A program made the position numbers and the translations under genes. From DASUUI01 sp964577965 (GTDB lineage: Bacteria; Gemmatimonadota; Gemmatimonadetes; Gemmatimonadales; Gemmatimonadaceae): a stretch of DNA of 10,135 nucleotides. Below, in pieces: positions 6,198 through 10,135 of this stretch (the stretch's first letter is position 1; every line of letters starts with the position of its first letter). The DNA is taken from assembly GCA_964577965.1 (NCBI GenBank), contig CAZOAT010000087.1, positions 1-10,135 on the forward strand, read 5' to 3'. The notes under the pieces were generated by a model. It searched no databases, had not been told where the DNA came from, and worked only from the letters and a program-made list of their open reading frames with translations.

Positions 6198-6952
6198 GCC
6201 GCAGCCTCCTTGTTGAGTGGTGCGTAGGGTTCATGCAGCTGAACGGGAGAATGCCTGCGCGTGCGGATGTTGATCGCTTCGACAAAAACCGAGAAGCCCA
6301 TCGCGAAGTAGATCATCCCCTTGGGGATGTGCCTCTCTATTCCCTCCGCGATCAGGTTGACACCTATGAGCAGCAGGAAGCTGAGCGCAAGAACCTTCAC
6401 GGATGGATGCCGGTTTACGAAAGCCGCGAGCCGTTCGGCGAAGATGAGCATCACGATGATGGCCCCAAGAACTGCGGCGATCATCACCGGCACCTCATCG
6501 ACCATACCGACAGCCGTTATCACCGAATCCAGGGAGAACACAACGTCGAGAATGAGGATCTGACCTATTACGGCCATGAAGGACGTTGCTGCCTTCTCCG
6601 ACCTGTGTCCTTCCGGGCCCTCCAGCCGCTGATGGATCTCATGCGTGCTCTTGGCGATGAGGAAGAAGCCACCGACGATGAGTATCAGGTCACGCCCCGA
6701 GATCTCGTTGTCCAGAACCTCGAACAGCGGCGTGGTGAGTCGGATCATCCAGGCCAGTGAGAGCAGCAACAGAACCCGTGTCACGGCGGCCAGCGTCAGT
6801 CCGAGTCTGCGGGCGCGTGCCTGCTGCTCCACGGGCAGCTTCCCCGCGAGGATGACGATGAAGATGATGTTGTCGATCCCGAGGACGATCTCGAGACTGA
6901 GGAGAGTGGCAAACGCGATCCACGTCTGCGGGGAGCTCAGCAGGTCGAGCAT
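6194..6952 (-). CDS. TerC-family integral membrane protein, putative metal (Mn) exporter
   Basis: A 252-residue membrane protein with about seven helices: approx. 11-36, 50-70, 88-102, 126-146, 153-172, 186-203 and 213-228. Family signatures are LGIDNIIFIVILAGKLP at 24-40, with the acidic Asp27-Asn pair in the first helix, and LDVVFSLDSVITAVGMV at 135-151, with Asp136 and Asp142. These acids are the likely metal-binding groups. TerC proteins were named for tellurium resistance, but relatives such as Alx of E. coli and YkoY/YceF of Bacillus are associated with manganese efflux and metal loading of exported proteins. KSTHEIHQRLEG (101-112) is the usual cytoplasmic loop. No yybP-ykoY riboswitch can fit, as only 33 bp separate it from the upstream aminotransferase gene; it is probably read from that promoter. 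The last four bases overlap the TauE/SafE start. Confidence 0.9.
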   Translation of the reverse strand: MLDLLSSPQTWIAFATLLSLEIVLGIDNIIFIVILAGKLPVEQQARARRLGLTLAAVTRVLLLLSLAWMIRLTTPLFEVLDNEISGRDLILIVGGFFLIAKSTHEIHQRLEGPEGHRSEKAATSFMAVIGQILILDVVFSLDSVITAVGMVDEVPVMIAAVLGAIIVMLIFAERLAAFVNRHPSVKVLALSFLLLIGVNLIAEGIERHIPKGMIYFAMGFSVFVEAINIRTRRHSPVQLHEPYAPLNKEAAA

Positions 6953-6985
6953 TCAGCGGCCCAGGTTTCCGGGAGGTGTTGTGCG

Positions 6986-8278
6986 TCAGGCGATACCCTG
7001 ACGTATGGCTGTCAGCGTCCGCTCGGCGAAGATGTCGATCTCGTCGAGCGTGGTGTAGACGTTCGGTGTGATCCGTACTCCGCTGAACTCCGGATGCACG
7101 ATGGGTGTCGTCACGATCCGGTGCTTGTCTATGAGCCAGGCCTGAAGTCGGATCGGGTCGAGTCCGGATACCGAAAAGAGCCCGATCCCTCCCGCCTGTG
7201 CAGGGTCGTCAAGCGGGGTGAGTACCCGCACCCGCTCGTTCTCCACAAGCAGACGACGTGCCCAGCGGTCGCGCAGGAAGCGTAGCCGCGCTGCCTTCCG
7301 CTCACCCCCAATCCCGCGATGGAAGGCGAGAGCCGCTGCGATCGCGTTGTGGTTGGCCGCAGGGTGAGTCCCGATCTCCTCGTACTTCCGGATGTTCTCG
7401 TCCATTTCGGGCGGTGCGGCCATCAGTGGCCACAGCGACTTCTGCCTGTCCCTGGCGACGTACAGGAACCCCGTCCCTACCGGAGCAAGCAGCCACTTGT
7501 GGAGGCTGGTCCCGTAGTAGTCGCAATCGAGGTCGCTGCGTGAAAAGGGGAAGTGCGCGAAGGCATGCGCGCCATCGACGAACAGGTGGATGCCACGCGG
7601 CCGGGCCATCTCCACCAGCTCACGCACCGGCATTATCTGGCCGGTGAGATTGGTGATATGGGTGACTTCAATGACTCTGGTCCGGGGAGTGATCGCCTCG
7701 GCGAAGGCATCCAGAATGTGCTGCTTGGATGGCGGTGGGACGGTGAAGGAAACCTCCTTCACCACGATCCCGTCGCGGCGCTCGCGCTGCCGCCACGCGG
7801 TGATCATCCGGGGGTAGTTCTGATTGGTGAGCACGACCTCGTCACCGCGGCGAAGATCGAGCCCGAAGATCATGATCTCCTGGGATTCCGAGGCGTTCCG
7901 CGTGATCGCCATCTCTTCGGCATCGCATCCGAACTCGCGCGCCAGGTCGCGCCGCACACTTTCGACCCGCGGCTCGAGGATCCGCCACATGTGCTCGACC
8001 GGCAGCTCATTGGAGAACCGCAGGTCGCGGATCATTGCTTCGAGCACATGGCTCGGCGTGGGACTCACCCCGCCGTTGTTCAGATTCACCATCGTGCGGT
8101 CGGAGTCGAATGCGCGCTGGATCTGAGCCCAGTAGGTTTCGTCGGAGGCGAGCTCTGTTGCCGCGCGGCCGTCCGCCGCCACCTCGGCGTGCAGCACCTG
8201 CGTCAGGGCATGAGTGTTGAACCGCGGAGCGACCGCGGTGGCCGCGAGCGCGCCGACGAAGGAGCGGCGGGATATCAT
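6986..8278 (-). CDS. Tat-exported class V aminotransferase-fold PLP enzyme
   Basis: A 430-residue fold-type I PLP enzyme of the aminotransferase class V group (isopenicillin-N epimerase, cysteine desulfurase, kynureninase relatives). Lys261 in GTSLHKWLLAP is the Schiff-base lysine; Asp235 and His238 in LFVDGAHAF hold the pyridine ring; ITRNASES (126-133) is the phosphate-side turn; VTHITNLTGQIMPV (205-218) is the segment typical of epimerase-like members. The N terminus carries a twin-arginine motif, SRRSFVG at 3-9, then a hydrophobic stretch ALAATAVA, fitting export of a folded cofactor protein by Tat. The catalytic domain begins near residue 47. Lack of an active-site Cys loop near the C terminus argues against a normal cysteine desulfurase. 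The actual substrate is unknown. ATG at 8278 is the only start that keeps the Tat motif. It leads a probable operon with TerC and TauE/SafE genes. Confidence 0.85.
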   Translation of the reverse strand: MISRRSFVGALAATAVAPRFNTHALTQVLHAEVAADGRAATELASDETYWAQIQRAFDSDRTMVNLNNGGVSPTPSHVLEAMIRDLRFSNELPVEHMWRILEPRVESVRRDLAREFGCDAEEMAITRNASESQEIMIFGLDLRRGDEVVLTNQNYPRMITAWRQRERRDGIVVKEVSFTVPPPSKQHILDAFAEAITPRTRVIEVTHITNLTGQIMPVRELVEMARPRGIHLFVDGAHAFAHFPFSRSDLDCDYYGTSLHKWLLAPVGTGFLYVARDRQKSLWPLMAAPPEMDENIRKYEEIGTHPAANHNAIAAALAFHRGIGGERKAARLRFLRDRWARRLLVENERVRVLTPLDDPAQAGGIGLFSVSGLDPIRLQAWLIDKHRIVTTPIVHPEFSGVRITPNVYTTLDEIDIFAERTLTAIRQGIA

Positions 8279-8307
8279 GCGCGGCGCCAGGAGGCGATCA
8301 CGCGCTG

Positions 8308-8336
8308 ATAATGAGGGGCAGGCGCAGAGTTCGCAA
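8308..8336 (-). promoter_or_regulatory. Candidate sigma-70-like promoter of the aminotransferase-TerC-TauE unit
   Basis: On the minus strand, TTGCGA (8336-8331) is followed after exactly 17 bp by CATTAT (8313-8308). Each box matches 4 of 6 consensus bases, including the key A2 and T6 of the -10. Transcription would start near 8301, leaving a short leader of about 20-25 bases before the ATG at 8278. No other pair of this quality was seen in the gap. It is inferred from pattern only. Confidence 0.4.
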
Positions 8337-8341
8337 CGCGT

Positions 8342-8384
8342 GGCGCCCGTGACGCTGGCACCCGTGACGCGGGGCTGCCGTCAC
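8342..8384. repeat. Three GTGACG half-sites at exact 15-bp steps (possible operator)
   Basis: GTGACG occurs at 8349-8354 and 8364-8369, and its reverse complement CGTCAC at 8379-8384. The start positions differ by exactly 15 bp each time. The first two are part of a 14-base direct repeat with 13 identities (8342-8355 and 8357-8370, pattern GGCRCCCGTGACGC). The second and third form an inverted pair around a 9-base centre. The cluster lies just upstream of the aminotransferase promoter candidate and about 40 bp before the App1 gene, so it could control either direction. Confidence 0.45.
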
Positions 8385-8413
8385 CGGAACCCGTACCTCG
8401 CCCGTTACACGAC

Positions 8414-8424
8414 AGGAGGCGTCA
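8414..8424 (+). promoter_or_regulatory. Strong ribosome binding site that fixes a TTG start
   Basis: AGGAGG at 8414-8419 is a perfect anti-16S match, 5 bases before TTG at 8425. It is the best Shine-Dalgarno in the window and makes the rare TTG start credible. It may offset the weak initiation codon. Confidence 0.7.
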
Positions 8425-9570
8425 TTGCCGCGACTGAGAGATGTGGGACGGTTCACGGCGCTGAGAGCCCGGCAGGCGGGGCGGCTGGTTCGCGACGTCT
8501 TCCTCCGGAACCGGCCTGCCGATATCGCCGTGTACCGCGGTTACGGATCGACTTCCCGAGCCTATCTCCACGGCCGGGCGCTGGCGAAGCCCAGATATTC
8601 GACGGGGAGCGCCGAGGATCCAGGGTGGCGCAATCTCCTGAATACGTACAGGAGGGCACGGAGCAATCCTGTCGCGAATGCGGAACTGCGCGTGGAATTC
8701 GAAGGAGCATCACAGCGCCTGACATCCGATGGAGAGGGATTCTTCTCCGTCTGGCTGGACCTTCCGGAACGACGGTCGCGGGATCAGGGATGGCATGACG
8801 GCTCCGTCGAGCTCCTGCCCACCGCGCCGGACTCATCTTCCGTCACGGCCGCGGCACATGTGCTCATACCGCATCCGAAGGCTGCGTATGGCGTGATAAG
8901 CGACCTGGACGACACGGTTATTCAGTCCCGCGTCACGAACTTCCTGCAGGCAGCGCGCACGGTGATGTTCGGCAACGCGCTGACGCGGCTGCCATTCGAG
9001 GGGGTCGCGGAGTTCTACCATGCACTAAACCGGGGGCGCGACAATGAAGCGGAGAACCCGCTTTTCTATGTGTCCAGCAGCCCCTGGAATCTGTACGACG
9101 TAATCGAGGATTTCCTTGCGGTGCAGGGAATCCCGCATGGTCCGCTGCTGCTTCGCGACTGGGACTTCTCGCCCCGCGCACTCGCCTCGCACCGGCACCA
9201 CGCTCACAAGGGTGAGGCCATCCGCGAGATCATGGGTACTTATCCTTCGCTGCCCTTCATCCTCATCGGCGACAGCGGACAGCAGGATCCAGAGATCTAT
9301 CATCAGGTAGTGCACGACTTTCCTGATCGGATTATCGCCGTCTATGTCAGGGATGTTGTGCGGACCGCTGAGCGGGAGCAGGCAATCGCCGCGCTGGCGC
9401 ATGAGGTCGAGCTCGCCCGCTCATCGCTGTTGCTGGTGCACGATACCCGCGTGGCGGCAGTGCACGCTGCCGAACGCGGCTGGATCGCTGACGACGAAGT
9501 TGATGCAGTTGCGCGTGAGGCTGCGGCCGACTCGGGTGCGGCACCGGGGAAGAAACCGGTGCCGCTCTAG
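8425..9570 (+). CDS. App1-family (DUF2183) phosphatase, putative phosphatidate phosphatase
   Basis: A 381-residue protein. The C-terminal half (about 150-345) is the App1/DUF2183 catalytic domain, a HAD-like fold: VISDLDDTVIQS at 157-168 carries the DxDxT nucleophile motif (Asp160, Asp162, Thr164); YVSSSPWNLYD at 215-225 is motif II; Lys262 in AHKGEAI is motif III; ILIGDSGQQDPEIY at 279-292 is the acidic motif IV with Asp283 and Asp288. In yeast App1 this domain removes phosphate from phosphatidic acid; bacterial members are common but poorly studied. Residues about 80-150 (with a segment like VANAELRVEF and DGEGFFSVWLDL) look like a transthyretin-like beta-sandwich, perhaps for binding. No signal peptide is visible, so it is probably cytoplasmic. 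The last ~20 residues are a low-complexity tail. TTG start at 8425 is supported by AGGAGG. It is divergent from the aminotransferase unit. Confidence 0.87.
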   Translation: MPRLRDVGRFTALRARQAGRLVRDVFLRNRPADIAVYRGYGSTSRAYLHGRALAKPRYSTGSAEDPGWRNLLNTYRRARSNPVANAELRVEFEGASQRLTSDGEGFFSVWLDLPERRSRDQGWHDGSVELLPTAPDSSSVTAAAHVLIPHPKAAYGVISDLDDTVIQSRVTNFLQAARTVMFGNALTRLPFEGVAEFYHALNRGRDNEAENPLFYVSSSPWNLYDVIEDFLAVQGIPHGPLLLRDWDFSPRALASHRHHAHKGEAIREIMGTYPSLPFILIGDSGQQDPEIYHQVVHDFPDRIIAVYVRDVVRTAEREQAIAALAHEVELARSSLLLVHDTRVAAVHAAERGWIADDEVDAVAREAAADSGAAPGKKPVPL

Positions 9571-9578
9571 AGCGTCAA

Positions 9579-10135
9579 TTACCGCTTCGCGTACACCGAG
9601 GTAGTACCGCTCTTCGTGAAGGCGATCACGTCGTACGGCTCTGTGTAGGTGTACTCCATTCCCGGGGAGCCGACGGGCATTCCAGGCACGGCAATACCAG
9701 CGATGTCCGGTTTCTCCGCGAGCATCTTCCTGATCAGGTCAGCCGGAACATGGCCTTCCACGACGTAGCCGCCGATCTCGGCCGTGTGACAGGAGGCGAG
9801 TGATCGCGGCACGCCGTATCGCGCCTTGACCGCGTTCAGGTCGGTGACGTTGTGGGCCTCAGCGGTGAAGCCCGCGGCGCGGATGTGGTCCACCCACTTT
9901 GCGCAGCAGTCGCAATTGGCATCCTTGTAAACGACAGCCGTGAGCACGGCATCTGCCCGCGCTGTGGCTGGCGCTGCGCCGTCGCCGGCGGACGCCGCCG
10001 CCAGGCCTGACGAGTGCGGCATGGGCGCCATTGCAACGTTCCCCTGCTGAGTGCCCGCTGCGCCGTCCGCGTCCGCGGTTGACCCTGCGCACGCGGCAAG
10101 GAGAAGCGTGGCGGGAATGAACAGGCAGTAGCGTG
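9579..10135 (-). CDS. DUF411/CopG-like copper-associated lipoprotein (5' end beyond window)
   Basis: Partial gene: the frame is open to the right edge, and 184 residues are visible. An ATG at 10031 would give 150 residues, but the frame upstream encodes a lipoprotein signal, with a hydrophobic run CLFIPATLLLAAC, lipobox LAAC|A (Cys at about 10093-10091) and a Gly/Ala/Asp-rich linker. The true start must lie outside, a few codons beyond 10135. The mature domain is DUF411: VVYKDANCDCCAKWVDHI with a CxCC motif (at 40-43 counting from the ATG at 10031), a further Cys in ASCHTAEIGGYVVEGHVP, and PGMPVGSPGMEY near the end with two Met residues. CopG proteins of this family have a thioredoxin-like fold, bind copper through these cysteines and appear in copper-resistance clusters. 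It is thus probably an outer- or inner-membrane-anchored periplasmic copper protein. It converges on the App1 gene with 8 bp between stops. Confidence 0.88.
   Translation of the reverse strand, partial: RYCLFIPATLLLAACAGSTADADGAAGTQQGNVAMAPMPHSSGLAAASAGDGAAPATARADAVLTAVVYKDANCDCCAKWVDHIRAAGFTAEAHNVTDLNAVKARYGVPRSLASCHTAEIGGYVVEGHVPADLIRKMLAEKPDIAGIAVPGMPVGSPGMEYTYTEPYDVIAFTKSGTTSVYAKR

Noticed and set aside
6233..6760. Plus-strand open frame of 175 codons, acidic and His-rich
   Set aside because: It is the mirror of the TerC membrane helices (hydrophobic codons read backward give Asp/Glu/His/Gln). Not a gene.
6953..6985. Possible yybP-ykoY (Mn) riboswitch before the TerC gene
   Set aside because: The gap is only 33 bp, far too short for this riboswitch class of about 100 bases or more.
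7553..8308. Long plus-strand open frame of 251 codons
   Set aside because: Antisense to the aminotransferase. Asp/His/Arg-rich composition is the mirror of the coding strand, and no family is recognisable.
9563..9574. CGCTCTAGAGCG 12-base palindrome over the App1 stop codon
   Set aside because: No loop to form a hairpin, no T-run, and such a palindrome is expected by chance a few times in a window of this size.
1..10135. Mobile element, defence system, CRISPR or toxin-antitoxin module
   Set aside because: No transposase, integrase, terminal inverted repeats, repeat-spacer pattern, nuclease/helicase pair or small toxin pair was recognised on either strand.

Overview
This window looks like ordinary chromosomal DNA from a GC-rich, probably soil-dwelling bacterium. 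The gene set (a secreted TPR protein, a LiaF-like solo domain, a short 4-TM protein, a Tat-tagged PLP enzyme, a DUF411 lipoprotein), the GTG/TTG starts and the weak Shine-Dalgarno sequences for most genes recall Gemmatimonadota or a similar phylum. That is an inference from style, not from a marker gene. I see no rRNA, tRNA, CRISPR array, insertion sequence, integrase, toxin-antitoxin pair or phage gene. All major genes are intact except the last, which runs off the right edge.

Layout. A secreted TPR protein (138-1076, +) converges on a two-gene minus-strand unit: a Mug-type G:T/U mismatch DNA glycosylase (2363-1794) and a class I SAM methyltransferase (1797-1093), joined by a 4-base GTGA start/stop overlap. 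Divergent from the glycosylase is a RimJ/RimL-like GNAT acetyltransferase (2453-3007, +), followed 133 bp later by a 190-aa four-helix membrane protein of unknown function (3141-3713, +). That gene converges on a minus-strand pair: a VAO-type FAD-linked oxidase (5740-4295) and a LiaF C-terminal-like protein (4246-3773).

The next minus-strand unit reads, in order of transcription: a Tat-signal-bearing class V aminotransferase-fold PLP enzyme (8278-6986), a TerC-family membrane protein (6952-6194) and a half-length TauE/SafE permease (6197-5838), the last two joined by an ATGA overlap. A plausible sigma-70-like promoter (TTGCGA, 17 bp, CATTAT) sits just upstream of this unit. Divergent from it is an App1-type phosphatase (DUF2183) gene (8425-9570, +) with a TTG start behind a perfect AGGAGG. 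It converges, with only 8 bp between stop codons, on a DUF411/CopG-like copper-associated lipoprotein gene (9579 to beyond 10135, -).

The two most notable non-coding signals are both short repeats in promoter-sized gaps. One is three GTGACG/CGTCAC half-sites at exact 15-bp steps between the aminotransferase and the App1 gene. The other is two TTACGTAGT copies 21 bp apart upstream of the FAD oxidase. The most notable gene arrangement is the exported PLP enzyme + TerC + mini-TauE/SafE unit, which may link periplasmic PLP chemistry to ion or sulfur-oxyanion export. This link is a hypothesis. I did not find convincing evidence of a wholly new system.
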